This document shows positions 43,745 to 52,320 of a DNA stretch of 64,000 bases, piece by piece (the first letter of the stretch is position 1; each line of letters opens with the position of its first letter). The stretch is taken from NCBI RefSeq assembly GCF_023028225.1, contig NZ_CP095482.1, forward strand, positions 186,001 through 250,000, read 5' to 3'. The translations under genes and the position numbers were made by a program. The notes beneath the pieces are model-generated. The model saw only the letters and a list, made by a program, of their open reading frames with translations, was not told where the DNA came from and made no database searches. Origin of the DNA: Halorientalis litorea (GTDB lineage Archaea; Halobacteriota; Halobacteria; Halobacteriales; Haloarculaceae).

Positions 43745-44736
43745 GCTTCCACCTCCGTCTTACCGACGGCTCCGAGTGCGTCCAGTTTCTCCTCGAAGCG
43801 GTTGCCCGGGAGGTAGAACGTCTCGGTATTGATGGTCGCGTACACCGTCTCGAAGTCCGCGCTCGGGGTCTGCTCGCCGACCCACTCGATACGCTCCTCG
43901 ATGGTCTCGGGGTCCTCGACGAGCGTGTTCTGTCCGTCCACGAGGCCGAGTGCCACGTCGGACTTGGTGCCGTACTCGTTGATGTTGTAGATGTTGTCCT
44001 CGTGGTTCGCGACGAAGTCGAAGCCGATGGCGTCCACGTCGGCGTCCATCAGGTGTGCGTACACTTTCTCCTCCAGCGCGCCCCAGTAGGTGTGGGCGAC
44101 GACGTCGGCGTCAGTGGCGGCGGCGACGTGGTCGATGGCCTCGCTCGCCCGCTGGTCCGCACCGTCACCGGGCGGGTTCTCCACGAGGGACGGTTCCAGC
44201 AGGAACAGCGTTTCTACGTCGGGAAACTCCGCGAGTTCGGCCGTCAGGAACTCCGCGATGGCTCCGAGGAACGCCTGTTCGTCGCCGTAGTGTTCGTCGG
44301 TAGCGAGGTCCGCGAGCGAGTACGGGCCAGGGAGGACCGCCTGAAGCCCCGAGTCGACGCGGTCCGCGGCCGAGTCGAGTTCCGCCGCCACGTCGCCTGT
44401 CGCCGCGAGGTCGTCGGTCACGACTGGCTCGCGGTAGAAGTTGTTGTTGTCGTAGTAGCGGACGATGCCGCGCGTCTCCACGGCGTCGGCGACGGCCAGC
44501 GGGTGGGCAATCATATCGTCCCAGCGTGCCTGCCCCTCGACGACGCGGTCGAGGCCAGCCGCTTGCTGTCGCTCGATCAATTCGCCGCGCGTGCGGTCGT
44601 AGACGCTCTGAATCTCGGCCCCTTCGGTGCCGTCGATGAGGTCGGCCTTCTGGTGGCCCTTCAACTCCGAGAGTTCGTCTTTCGTCCAGTCAGGCAACGG
44701 GAACAGTCCCGGTGTCGTCGTAACTACCTCTGTCAT
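43741..44736 (-). CDS. methionine synthase-like protein, MetE N-terminal-type subunit
   Basis: A 331-residue barrel related to the first half of MetE. It begins TTTPGLFPLPDWTKDELSEL and contains VVEGQARWDDMIAHPLAVAD and FDFVANHEDNIYNINEY. It lacks the HxC...C zinc ligands of the catalytic half, so by itself it should not bind homocysteine; it probably holds the methyl donor and pairs with the next gene product. First gene of the metE operon. Confidence 0.88.
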   Translation of the reverse strand: MTEVVTTTPGLFPLPDWTKDELSELKGHQKADLIDGTEGAEIQSVYDRTRGELIERQQAAGLDRVVEGQARWDDMIAHPLAVADAVETRGIVRYYDNNNFYREPVVTDDLAATGDVAAELDSAADRVDSGLQAVLPGPYSLADLATDEHYGDEQAFLGAIAEFLTAELAEFPDVETLFLLEPSLVENPPGDGADQRASEAIDHVAAATDADVVAHTYWGALEEKVYAHLMDADVDAIGFDFVANHEDNIYNINEYGTKSDVALGLVDGQNTLVEDPETIEERIEWVGEQTPSADFETVYATINTETFYLPGNRFEEKLDALGAVGKTEVEA

Positions 44737-44760
44737 TACGAAGTGGTACGAAATGACGGC

Positions 44761-44769
44761 CTTTAATAT
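44761..44769 (-). promoter_or_regulatory. TATA box of the metE operon
   Basis: CTTTAATAT (reading AATATTAAAG on the minus strand) lies 25-33 bases before the metE start at 44736, the spacing of a leaderless transcript. It sits in the 36-base gap after the convergent-less end of the methyltransferase gene at 44773. Confidence 0.55.
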
Positions 44770-44772
44770 TTG

Positions 44773-45363
44773 CTAATCGGTTTGATGATTTGTAGTAATC
44801 AAACGGAGGGCGACGAGTCGCTCGAATGGGTACTTCTCGCTCGCTACCTCTTCTGCCACGAGACCGTTCTCGTTCGCCGTGTCCCGAACTTCGTCGAGAC
44901 CGGTCAGCGACGAGACCAACAGGAGGACTGCCCCGTCCGGCGCGAGGACGCGACCCACGTCGTCGAGGAACGGCGTCACGACCGCCCGCCCGGATTCGCC
45001 GCCGGACAGTGCTTTTGCCATCCAGTCGTCGCCCGTCTCCTCCGGCGGTGTCGGGAGGTACGGGGGGTTGAACAGCACGAAATCGAACGTTCCGGCCCGG
45101 AACGGTGCGGTGAGGTTCCCCCGGACCACCGGAATCCCACGCTCGCGCGCGGCCCGGCAGGCGTGGGGGTTCACGTCGGACCCGACGACGCGGGCACCGG
45201 CGTCGCGTGCGACTTCCGCGACGAACCCCGACCCCGTCCCCACGTCCAACACCCGGTCCCCGGTAGTGACCGCGTCACGAGTCGCCTCGGCGAGCAGACG
45301 GGTATCCTCCGCCGGCCCGTACACGTCGTCGTCCATGCCACGTCGCTCCGCGAGGTCGGTCAT
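44773..45363 (-). CDS. HemK2/MTQ2-like protein glutamine methyltransferase
   Basis: A 196-residue class I methyltransferase. DDVYGPAEDTRLLAEATRDA opens the fold, VLDVGTGSGFVAEVARDAGA is the SAM site and FVLFNPPYLPTP the NPPY motif of enzymes that methylate glutamine amides. HemK2/Mtq2 modifies the GGQ loop of translation release factor aRF1; this is the family expectation. It overlaps mscS by four bases. Confidence 0.85.
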   Translation of the reverse strand: MTDLAERRGMDDDVYGPAEDTRLLAEATRDAVTTGDRVLDVGTGSGFVAEVARDAGARVVGSDVNPHACRAARERGIPVVRGNLTAPFRAGTFDFVLFNPPYLPTPPEETGDDWMAKALSGGESGRAVVTPFLDDVGRVLAPDGAVLLLVSSLTGLDEVRDTANENGLVAEEVASEKYPFERLVALRLITTNHQTD

Positions 45364-46559
45364 CCGTCCGCGTCCCCCTCGGTCTCTGTCCCCGCTGGCC
45401 CGTTGGGGTCGCCACCCCGGTCGGGTCCGCCGTGGCCGTCGGCCGACATCGACGCGCGGTCCCCTTCGCCGGACGCGTCGCCGGTGAGGCGAAGCCCCGT
45501 CGCCTCCTCACGCCCCATGAGTTCACGCTGTGGGAAGGGTATCTTGATGTCCTCGGCGGCGAACGCCGCCTTAATCTCGCGGATGACGGCGGTCTGGGTC
45601 TGCCACATCTGCGGCGCGCTCGGGTCCGATATCCAGAACCGACATTCGAGGACGACGGCCGAGTCGCCGAACCGCTTGCCCACGACTGTCGGCGACGGTT
45701 CCGAGAGGAGCGGTGCCACGTCGCAGTCTGCGACGGCCTGCTCTGCGGTTTCGGCGGCGTGGCCCACGTCGGCGTCGTAGTCGACACCGATGTCGACCGA
45801 AACGCGGAGGCGACCCGACTGTGACCGATTGACCACCTCGGACTGGGTGACCTCGTCGTTCGGAATCAGAACGTGTTCGTCGTCGTACGTCCGCAGTTGC
45901 GTGTTGAACAGCGTGATGTCGGTCACGACGCCCTCTTGGTCGCCGATGACGACCCAGTCACCGACCTCGAACTGCCGGGCGAAGATGAGAACGAACCCCG
46001 CGAGTATCCCACCGAGCGTCTGTCGGGCGGCCAACCCGACGACCAGACCGATGGCACCCGCTCCGACGAGGAGGTCACCGGGGTTGACACCGGCCAGCGA
46101 GAGGACGAACGCGAACGCGAAGACGTAGACCGCTATCTGGATGAAGTGGTGGAGTATCTCCCGGCGATGAGCCGTGATAACGTCGCCGCCGCGCTGGTCC
46201 AGCAGGCCCTTGCTCACACGCGTCAGCGTGTAGGCGACGATGAGCGTCAACAGACCCACCAGCGCGAGAACGCCCTGCCGCGGCCCGAACCGGATGACTT
46301 CGAGGCTACTGGCAACCTCGTCCGCCGCACGCCACACGACGACGAGGAACCACCCCGTGACGCTGGCGGCGATACTGAACGCGACGGCCTGGACTGCCTC
46401 TACGTCGTCCGTCGAGAGCCACGCTTCGAGAACCTCGTCCAGCCGCCAGATGGCGGCGGCGGCGAGTGCCAGCAACGCGAGTACGACGCCACTCGCGGGG
46501 AAGCGGCTCTCCGGGGTTCCGAATGACGCCTGCACGCCCGTCGCGAGGTCCGGTGTCAC
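45360..46559 (-). CDS. mechanosensitive ion channel, MscS family
   Basis: A 399-residue membrane protein. Four hydrophobic segments precede the pore helix region ITAHRREILHHFIQIAVYVF and VGLAARQTLGGILAGFVLIF (TM3), then the beta domain FEVGDWVVIGDQEGVVTDIT. The C-terminal 60 residues are charged and low-complexity. It should open under osmotic downshock and release solutes. The GTG at 46559 gives a GTGA overlap with ksgA; it is accepted although the start is not ATG. Confidence 0.9.
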   Translation of the reverse strand: MTPDLATGVQASFGTPESRFPASGVVLALLALAAAAIWRLDEVLEAWLSTDDVEAVQAVAFSIAASVTGWFLVVVWRAADEVASSLEVIRFGPRQGVLALVGLLTLIVAYTLTRVSKGLLDQRGGDVITAHRREILHHFIQIAVYVFAFAFVLSLAGVNPGDLLVGAGAIGLVVGLAARQTLGGILAGFVLIFARQFEVGDWVVIGDQEGVVTDITLFNTQLRTYDDEHVLIPNDEVTQSEVVNRSQSGRLRVSVDIGVDYDADVGHAAETAEQAVADCDVAPLLSEPSPTVVGKRFGDSAVVLECRFWISDPSAPQMWQTQTAVIREIKAAFAAEDIKIPFPQRELMGREEATGLRLTGDASGEGDRASMSADGHGGPDRGGDPNGPAGTETEGDADG

Positions 46560-47419
46560 GGCTCACCCACGCCCCACGCGAGTCGTGCGAGCGACGCGAA
46601 CTCGGCGGGCGTGACGTTCCCGGCGCGTTTGCCCATCAGGTCGTCGTCGGCGGCGTCGACAACCGCGTCGGGGTCGCCCAACCCCGAGATGTGGGCCGTG
46701 TTCCGGACGGCGTTGCGCATCGTCTTGCGTCGCTGTGTGAACACTGCCGTCACGAAATCGAGGAAGAAGCCGTCGTCCGGGACCTCGTACTCGGGGTCAC
46801 GCGGCGTCGTCCGGACCACCGCGCTCTCGACGGCAGGCGGCGGCGCGAACGCTTCCGGCGGGATGGTCTCGACCACCTCCACGTCCGCGTAGTGACCCGC
46901 CGTCACCGACAGCCGTCCGTAGTCGTCGGTTCCGGCCTCGGCGGCCATCCGCTCGGCGAACTCCCGCTGGAACGTCAACACGAGCGGGCGGCCCCGAGGG
47001 AGGAGGCGGAAGGTGATTTCGCTGGAGAGTCCGTACGGGAGGTTCGACACCGAGAGGGTGAACTCGGGCAGGTCGACGTCGAGCGCGTCACCCTCGACGA
47101 CGGTGAGACAGCCGTCAGCCACGGCGTCGGCGAACTCCGCACGCAGGAACGCCGCGAGGTCGGGGTCGCGCTCGACGACCGTCACGCGGTCGGCGAATGC
47201 GAGCAACCGGTCGGTCAGCGCGCCGGTCCCGCCGCCGATTTCGAGGACGTGGCTCGTGTCCGCCTCGTCGGCGTACGTCGGGAGGCGGTCGAGTACCCGG
47301 TCGTCGACGAGGAAGTGTTGGTCACGGTCGGGATTCCCCCGGACGCCCGCCCGCCGCATCAGCGCGTCCGGGTCGCGTCGCTCGGGCGACCCGTCCGTCC
47401 GCCGGGAGTCACCGGTCAT
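46556..47419 (-). CDS. ksgA: 16S rRNA dimethyladenosine transferase KsgA/RsmA
   Basis: A 287-residue SAM enzyme. DQHFLVDDRVLDRLPTYADE is the family N-terminus, HVLEIGGGTGALTDRLLAFA the SAM site and LSVSNLPYGLSSEITFRLLP the NLPY catalytic motif. It dimethylates two adjacent adenines near the 3' end of 16S rRNA during small-subunit maturation. It forms a chain with DUF655, rpoF and rpl21e, the order found in many archaea. Confidence 0.95.
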   Translation of the reverse strand: MTGDSRRTDGSPERRDPDALMRRAGVRGNPDRDQHFLVDDRVLDRLPTYADEADTSHVLEIGGGTGALTDRLLAFADRVTVVERDPDLAAFLRAEFADAVADGCLTVVEGDALDVDLPEFTLSVSNLPYGLSSEITFRLLPRGRPLVLTFQREFAERMAAEAGTDDYGRLSVTAGHYADVEVVETIPPEAFAPPPAVESAVVRTTPRDPEYEVPDDGFFLDFVTAVFTQRRKTMRNAVRNTAHISGLGDPDAVVDAADDDLMGKRAGNVTPAEFASLARLAWGVGEP

Positions 47420-47453
47420 AGCTGTGCGTCGCGGCCCCGGCAGTAAAAGCCTG

Positions 47454-48044
47454 TCAGTCCTGTTCGTCCGTGCGCACGAACGTCCGGTATTTGAGGTCGT
47501 CCTCGCGGAGTTCCTCGATGATGCGTTCGACCAGCGTCTCTCGGGGACTGTGAAGCCCGTCGATGCGGGATTCGAGGTCCTCGAAGGACTGGAACGGTCG
47601 CCTGTCGCGGGCGTCGAGGATGTCGTTGCGGAGTTTCTTGCCGATGCCGGGCAGGAGGTTCAACTGGTGGAGGCGGAGGGTAATTGGTTGGGCCTCGTTG
47701 TAGAAGTCCACGAACCGCCGTTCGTTGTCGGCGACGATGTCCTCGACGACGTACTCTAGTTCCGAGCGCGCGCCGCCGGGCAAGTCATCGTAGTCGATGT
47801 CGCGAATCGCACCGACCGGGAGGTCCGAGTCGCGGGCGACGTTCACGCGGTCCGCGATGGCGATGTCGGGGTCGTCGGTGAACTCGACCTCGAACAACTC
47901 GAAATCGTCCTCGGTGAGGACGTAGGCGAGCGGCGACTTCTCGTACTGAGGGCGGTCGTCCTCGGTGCGGCCGTGGCGGAGGAAGTCCAAGACGACACCC
48001 ATCTTTGCGTCGGCCTCGGGGTCGCCGCTCTCGGAGTCAGTCAT
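47454..48044 (-). CDS. DUF655 family RNA-binding protein
   Basis: A 196-residue protein. An OB-like N-terminal half (KSPLAYVLTEDDFELFEVEF) precedes a helix-hairpin-helix region, LRLHQLNLLPGIGKKLRNDI. Archaeal DUF655 proteins are linked to tRNA/rRNA biology by gene order but lack an assigned activity. The ATG at 48044 is chosen over an in-frame GTG six codons before. Confidence 0.88.
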   Translation of the reverse strand: MTDSESGDPEADAKMGVVLDFLRHGRTEDDRPQYEKSPLAYVLTEDDFELFEVEFTDDPDIAIADRVNVARDSDLPVGAIRDIDYDDLPGGARSELEYVVEDIVADNERRFVDFYNEAQPITLRLHQLNLLPGIGKKLRNDILDARDRRPFQSFEDLESRIDGLHSPRETLVERIIEELREDDLKYRTFVRTDEQD

Positions 48045-48098
48045 GCGTTCGACTACGGCCACTGGCTATATAAAAGCCACACCGGGCCGCCCGCGCAG

Positions 48099-48455
48099 TC
48101 AGGCGTACTTCGTGACGACGTTGAGGATGTCGTCGAGTTCCTCGCCCGAGAGGGAGAACCGTTCCTGTGCGTAGATGGCCCGGAGTTCGTTGCGGTCACG
48201 CGGCCGGAGGTTCGCAATCTTGTAGGCCGTCGCTTCGTCCACCTTGTCGAGTTCACGGAGTTCGGCGACCAACTCCGTCGACTCCTCGATAGTGAGTTCC
48301 GCGAAATGGTTGACGTGCTCGATGGCCCGCGCCAGTTCGTAGCGCATCTCGCGGTCCTCGTTGGCCGCCCGCTCGCGTTCGAGGCCTTCGAGTATCTCCT
48401 TGGTCTCCGCGAGCGTCAGGTACTCCTCGCTGACCTTCTCCTTGAATATCGTCAT
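48099..48455 (-). CDS. rpoF: DNA-directed RNA polymerase subunit F (Rpo4/Rpb4)
   Basis: A 118-residue Rpb4 homologue, starting [20 protein letters not shown] and ending with the HRDC-like helices [20 protein letters not shown] and [12 protein letters not shown]. With subunit E it makes the polymerase stalk that binds emerging RNA. It overlaps rpl21e by four bases. Confidence 0.95.
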   Translation of the reverse strand: MTIFKEKVSEEYLTLAETKEILEGLERERAANEDREMRYELARAIEHVNHFAELTIEESTELVAELRELDKVDEATAYKIANLRPRDRNELRAIYAQERFSLSGEELDDILNVVTKYA

Positions 48456-48742
48456 TCCTGCGCCGTGATGTGGGCGGGCTTGGTGATGAGGGTCTTTTCC
48501 TTGCCCTGGTCGTCGATTATCACCTTGTACGCCTCGCCCTGGGTTCCGTCGATGGTTCCCGTGAGGCCGCTGAACCGCGGGTGGAATCGGCCGCCGTTCA
48601 CGCTGGGGTCGATTTTGAGGTGGACCTTCTGCCCCACCTCGAACTCCTCGACGGACCGCTGTGGCGGCGACGTACCTCGGTCTCGCGGTTTGTTGCTGAG
48701 TTTGTGCCTCGTCTTCTTTTTGGGGCCATTCGAGTTGGGCAT
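48452..48742 (-). CDS. rpl21e: 50S ribosomal protein L21e
   Basis: A 96-residue L21e: [20 protein letters not shown], then [20 protein letters not shown] and [20 protein letters not shown]. First gene of the rpl21e-rpoF-DUF655-ksgA operon. Its promoter box TATAAAA (48771-48777 on the plus strand) is 29-35 bases before the start. Confidence 0.97.
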   Translation of the reverse strand: MPNSNGPKKKTRHKLSNKPRDRGTSPPQRSVEEFEVGQKVHLKIDPSVNGGRFHPRFSGLTGTIDGTQGEAYKVIIDDQGKEKTLITKPAHITAQE

Positions 48743-48770
48743 TCGTGGCTGTCGGTTGTGTGGTCGGACT

Positions 48771-48777
48771 TATAAAA
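48771..48777 (-). promoter_or_regulatory. TATA box of the rpl21e operon
   Basis: TTTTATA read on the minus strand, 29-35 bases upstream of the L21e start, consistent with a leader of zero to a few bases. The 56 bases between rpl21e and the EF-1beta stop hold no other feature. Confidence 0.55.
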
Positions 48778-48798
48778 CGTGCGTTCCGGGCCAGCCGA

Positions 48799-49065
48799 CT
48801 ATACGCGACCGACGGAGTCGATGGAGACGCTTTCGACGCCTTCGACGTCACCGAAGGCTTCCTCGACGGCGTCCGTCCCGCCGGCGTCGTCGGGGACGAT
48901 GACCGTCGGGAACAGTGCGACCAGACCGAACGCCACGTCGTCGCGCTCGAACCCGTTTATCTTGGCCCCTTCGGGCAGGGATTGCTCGAGACGCTCTTGG
49001 AGCGCGTCGAGGTCGACTTCGGGGTTCTGCGGCATTACCTTGACTTTGGCTGCGACTTTTCCCAT
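48799..49065 (-). CDS. ef1b: translation elongation factor 1-beta
   Basis: An 88-residue aEF-1beta. [20 protein letters not shown] and [20 protein letters not shown] are typical, ending [15 protein letters not shown]. It exchanges GDP for GTP on aEF-1alpha. The ATG at 49065 is the conserved start. A 43-base gap separates it from the upstream zinc-ribbon gene, which probably shares its transcript. Confidence 0.95.
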   Translation of the reverse strand: MGKVAAKVKVMPQNPEVDLDALQERLEQSLPEGAKINGFERDDVAFGLVALFPTVIVPDDAGGTDAVEEAFGDVEGVESVSIDSVGRV

Positions 49066-49108
49066 GGTTGGTGGTTGGTGTGGGGGGTGATTTGGATTGC
49101 GGTATCGG

Positions 49109-49288
49109 TCAGGGACCCATGAATCCGCAGTCGGGGCACTCGTAGAGGTTGCTCTGCTTGCGACACTTGGCACAGCGGTAAATCTGGTGTCCGCAGTCGG
49201 GACACTTGAACGCCGCCGCACTGTTCCCCGCGATGTTGATGCCACAAGAGATGCACTTTTGCCGCTGTTTCTGCTCGGACTCACTCAT
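49109..49288 (-). CDS. small zinc-ribbon protein (HVO_2753-like)
   Basis: A 59-residue protein: four CxxC motifs (KCISCG, KCPDCG, RCAKCR, ECPDCG) give two zinc sites. It corresponds to the small zinc protein HVO_2753 of Haloferax, studied as a member of the many one-domain zinc proteins of haloarchaea, and always next to EF-1beta. An upstream box TTTAA (49313-49317) is 25-29 bases before the ATG, so the transcript is leaderless. Its job, probably in translation, is not established. Confidence 0.88.
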   Translation of the reverse strand: MSESEQKQRQKCISCGINIAGNSAAAFKCPDCGHQIYRCAKCRKQSNLYECPDCGFMGP

Positions 49289-49352
49289 ATCTCCCGAGTA
49301 GACGCGCCCACATTTAACCCTTCATAATCCCCCGTGGGTATGCAGGGCGGGG

Positions 49353-49973
49353 CTACGACCCCGGCAGGATGTCGCCCAGTGCCGCCCCGACGGCCATCGG
49401 GACGAACGCGACAGTACATTGGGCGAACGCAACGAGCGGTTCGTTCCAGTCGACGCGGCCCCACGCGGTACTCAGGACGAGTGCCGTGAGCATGGAGACG
49501 CCGAGAACGCCGGCCACCCGGCGGGGAATGAAGCCCAAAATCGGCTCGTAGATGCGAACGTCCTGAATGTCGGCGACGTAGAGGATACCGACCACCATTC
49601 CGACGGCGAACACGAGGGTCCCGCCGAGAAAGAGCGGCGACTCGGCCAAGGAGACGCCGACCTCCTGTGTGCCGCCCTCCACGAGCATCGGGATGCCGAA
49701 CAGTACCGACCCCAGCATCGCCTCGGCGAGGTCGGCCCAGTCGAACCCAACGATAGTCCGGCCGAACACGGCAGGTTCCTCCACGTCGGTGGCAGTCTCG
49801 ATGATGTCCTCGATCTGCTCGCGCCGTTGCGGGTCGGTGAGCGAGTCCCGATACTCGTCGAGTTCGTCGAGCAGGTCACCGAGCGTGGGCGGGTCACCGT
49901 CGGCCGTCGTCGCTCCGGGGTCGGCTCCCCAACCCGCGCCCGACTCCGCCCCACCGTCGTCACCGTCTGTCAT
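49353..49973 (-). CDS. DUF2391-like membrane protein
   Basis: A 206-residue protein. An acidic N-terminus and a helical region (LLDELDEYRDSLTDPQRREQ) lead to four hydrophobic segments starting LAEAMLGSVLFGIPMLVEGG and including FLGGTLVFAVGMVVGILYVA. This matches DUF2391/TIGR02587-like membrane proteins of unknown function. It follows the 3-hydroxyacyl-CoA dehydrogenase gene by three bases, so the two are co-transcribed. Confidence 0.7.
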   Translation of the reverse strand: MTDGDDGGAESGAGWGADPGATTADGDPPTLGDLLDELDEYRDSLTDPQRREQIEDIIETATDVEEPAVFGRTIVGFDWADLAEAMLGSVLFGIPMLVEGGTQEVGVSLAESPLFLGGTLVFAVGMVVGILYVADIQDVRIYEPILGFIPRRVAGVLGVSMLTALVLSTAWGRVDWNEPLVAFAQCTVAFVPMAVGAALGDILPGS

Positions 49974-49976
49974 CCC

Positions 49977-50864
49977 TCAGGCGAAGTCCTCCGTGTCGTC
50001 GCCCGGTGCCTCCGGTTCGCCGCTCTCCCAGACGTAGAAGCCGCGGCCGACGCTTTTGCCGGTGTCTCCCGCGTCGACTTTCTCGCGGAGGATTGCGGGC
50101 GGTTCGAACCGGTCGCCGAGTTCGTCGCTGAGACGTTCCAGCGTGTCGAGTCGCGTGTCCAGCCCCACGCGGTCGCTGAGTTCGAGCGGCCCGACTGGGT
50201 GGTCGTATCCCAACTCCATCGCGGCGTCGGCGTCCCGAACGTCGGTCACGCCGTCCTCGACCATCCGCATGGCCTCGACGGCGAGTGACAGGCCGAGGCG
50301 GTCCGAGGCGAGGCCGGGCGCGTCCGCGACGACGATGGGTTCCGTGCCGAGGCCCTCGATAAATTCCACGGCGAAGGCCGCCGTTTCGTCGTCGGTCTGG
50401 TCGGCGGGGACGACTTCGACGAGTTCCACAAGGTGGGGCTGGTCGGCGAAGTGGAACCCGACCGCCCGCTCCGGGTGTTCGAGTGCGGTGGCGATGGCCG
50501 TCACCGACAGGGACGTGGTGGCCGTTGCGATGACCGTCTCCTCGTCGACGTACCCCTCCACGTCGGCGAACGTGTCACGCTTGCCGTCGAGGTCACTCGA
50601 TGTCGCCTCGATGACGAGGTCGGCCCCGTCGACGGCCGACTGGACGTTCGTCGTTCCTTCGAGGGCATCGTCTGCCGCGTGCTGCTCTTTGCTGGAGATG
50701 TCGCCGGCCGCGGCACCGCCTTCGAGGCGGTTGCTGACTGTGTCGATGGCGTCCATCACGACGTTCGGTTCCACACCCCGGACGGTGACAGTGTGCCCGG
50801 CGGCCGCACAGACGTGTGCGATACCAGCCCCCAGGGACCCGGCACCGACTACTGCGACGTTCAT
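49977..50864 (-). CDS. 3-hydroxyacyl-CoA dehydrogenase
   Basis: A 295-residue NAD-dependent enzyme: MNVAVVGAGSLGAGIAHVCA is the Rossmann fold and GFHFADQPHLVELVEVVPAD the catalytic histidine/glutamate segment, although the usual HFFNP sequence is altered to HFADQP. The C-terminal helical domain (LGYDHPVGPLELSDRVGLDT) completes the HAD fold. It oxidises 3-hydroxyacyl-CoA, the third step of beta-oxidation, or acts in 3-hydroxybutyryl-CoA metabolism. It complements the acyl-CoA dehydrogenases at 3.7 and 24.4 kb. Confidence 0.9.
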   Translation of the reverse strand: MNVAVVGAGSLGAGIAHVCAAAGHTVTVRGVEPNVVMDAIDTVSNRLEGGAAAGDISSKEQHAADDALEGTTNVQSAVDGADLVIEATSSDLDGKRDTFADVEGYVDEETVIATATTSLSVTAIATALEHPERAVGFHFADQPHLVELVEVVPADQTDDETAAFAVEFIEGLGTEPIVVADAPGLASDRLGLSLAVEAMRMVEDGVTDVRDADAAMELGYDHPVGPLELSDRVGLDTRLDTLERLSDELGDRFEPPAILREKVDAGDTGKSVGRGFYVWESGEPEAPGDDTEDFA

Positions 50865-50946
50865 GTCAGATACCGGGATAGCCGGGCTGATAAACGTTCA
50901 CGCTCTTTCTGCTGTCGGAAGGTCGACGCCACTGCTCGGCCGGCAC

Positions 50947-51318
50947 TCAGTTCCGACGCTCGCGGACGTGGTCGACGGCGGCGGCGAATCGGTCGTCGTC
51001 GCCGAGTGCGTCCAGAATGCCCGCCTCGTCCACCGAGAGCGCGTACGCCGGGCGGCCCTTCCCGGTCGCTGATTCCGTGGTCTCCTTGCCGAGGTGGCCC
51101 GCGTCTTCGAGGTCACCGAGTGCCGAGATGACACGCTGGCGGGTCACGCCACCGGGAAGCATCTCGTCGAGTCGCTCGAACTCGTCGAGCAGGTCCTCAC
51201 AGACGCCGGAGACGTCGAAGGAGTGAACGGGCGTGTCTTCCCGCGAACGCAGGTCGATGACTGCGATGAGGACGAACTTGTGGAACGCGTCCAGCGAGTC
51301 GAGGTCTTGGCCGGTCAT
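50947..51318 (-). CDS. stand-alone winged helix protein resembling the Cdc6/Orc1 C-terminal domain
   Basis: A 123-residue protein. SLDAFHKFVLIAVIDLRSRE and GVTRQRVISALGDLEDAGHL resemble the winged helix at the C-terminus of archaeal Orc1/Cdc6, and the intervening VHSFDVSGVCEDLLDEFERL fits its first helices. There is no AAA+ ATPase domain. It could be a DNA-binding regulator derived from an initiator. It is divergent from nop5, with about 150 bases between them. Function unknown. Confidence 0.65.
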   Translation of the reverse strand: MTGQDLDSLDAFHKFVLIAVIDLRSREDTPVHSFDVSGVCEDLLDEFERLDEMLPGGVTRQRVISALGDLEDAGHLGKETTESATGKGRPAYALSVDEAGILDALGDDDRFAAAVDHVRERRN

Positions 51319-51468
51319 ATCCTTGTGTTTGAACGACGACTGTCAAGAGCGTGCTGTTTTTGCCACAGGAGCAGCGGACTCGCACCGACTGTACAGTTCT
51401 GCCCGCCGACGACGCCGAGGCGGGGCACATCGAGAACGACTTTACCGGACGGGGGTCTAACGGGCAGC

Positions 51469-52320
51469 ATGAACGAGACCACCGGGAATTCGGGCTGGTT
51501 CGACGGCCCCGACCCCGGCGACACCGAGACGGCCGCCGCTGCGGTTCGGGAGGGGCACGCCGAACAGTCTCACGACTGGCCGACCGAGGCCGTCGAGTCG
51601 GGCTTTGCCGAGGACAGGGCGGCGTACTACGACCAGTTGCACGAGGCGACGATGGCGGCGACGCGGGCGGCGGTCCGCGAGCGCGAACGTGCCGACGACC
51701 AGCAACTCGTCCACGCGGTCAGGGCCATGGACGACTGCCGGGGACAGGCCAACGAACTGGCCGAGCGCGTCGCGGAGTGGGCCGGGAGCCGGTTCGCGGA
51801 CGCCGGGACCGGCATCGAGTCGTGTCGCCAACTGGCGGCACGGGAGACGGCAGACGCCGCCGACAGACGGGTGGTGAGTCTCGCTCGCCGTGTCGTCGCG
51901 CTGGACGAGGAGGCCGACGAACTCCGGTCGTTCGTGGAGACGACGGCACCGGAAGTCGCGCCCAACCTCGCGGCACTCGCCGGGCCGGTGCTGGCCGCGC
52001 GGTTGGTCGCACTGGCGGGCGGCCTCGAACCCCTCGCCAAGAAGCCGAGCGGCACGGTCCAAGTCCTCGGCGCGGAGGACGCGCTGTTCGCACACCTCCG
52101 CGGGCAGGCCCCGTCGCCGAAACACGGCGTCATCTACACGCACGAGGCGGTACAGGGGGCTCACCCGTCGGACCGTGGGTCGGCCGCACGCGCTCTCGCG
52201 GGCAAACTCGCCATCGCCGCCCGAATCGACCACTACAGCGGGGACCTGCGGCCGGAACTGGAGGAGGACCTCACGGAACGCATCGCGACCATCCACGCGC
52301 GGGGGGACGGCGATGAGTGA
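51469..52320 (+). CDS. nop5: Nop5/Nop56 C/D box sRNP core protein
   Basis: A 283-residue protein starting MNETTGNSGWFDGPDPGDTE. The coiled-coil region lies near 100-150 and the Nop domain from about 150, with KKPSGTVQVLGAEDALFAHL and PKHGVIYTHEAVQGAHPSDR, the L7Ae/RNA contact. The basic KKE tail of other archaea is absent. It joins L7Ae and fibrillarin on guide RNAs for 2'-O-methylation. It overlaps the fibrillarin gene by eight bases. Confidence 0.92.
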   Translation: MNETTGNSGWFDGPDPGDTETAAAAVREGHAEQSHDWPTEAVESGFAEDRAAYYDQLHEATMAATRAAVRERERADDQQLVHAVRAMDDCRGQANELAERVAEWAGSRFADAGTGIESCRQLAARETADAADRRVVSLARRVVALDEEADELRSFVETTAPEVAPNLAALAGPVLAARLVALAGGLEPLAKKPSGTVQVLGAEDALFAHLRGQAPSPKHGVIYTHEAVQGAHPSDRGSAARALAGKLAIAARIDHYSGDLRPELEEDLTERIATIHARGDGDE

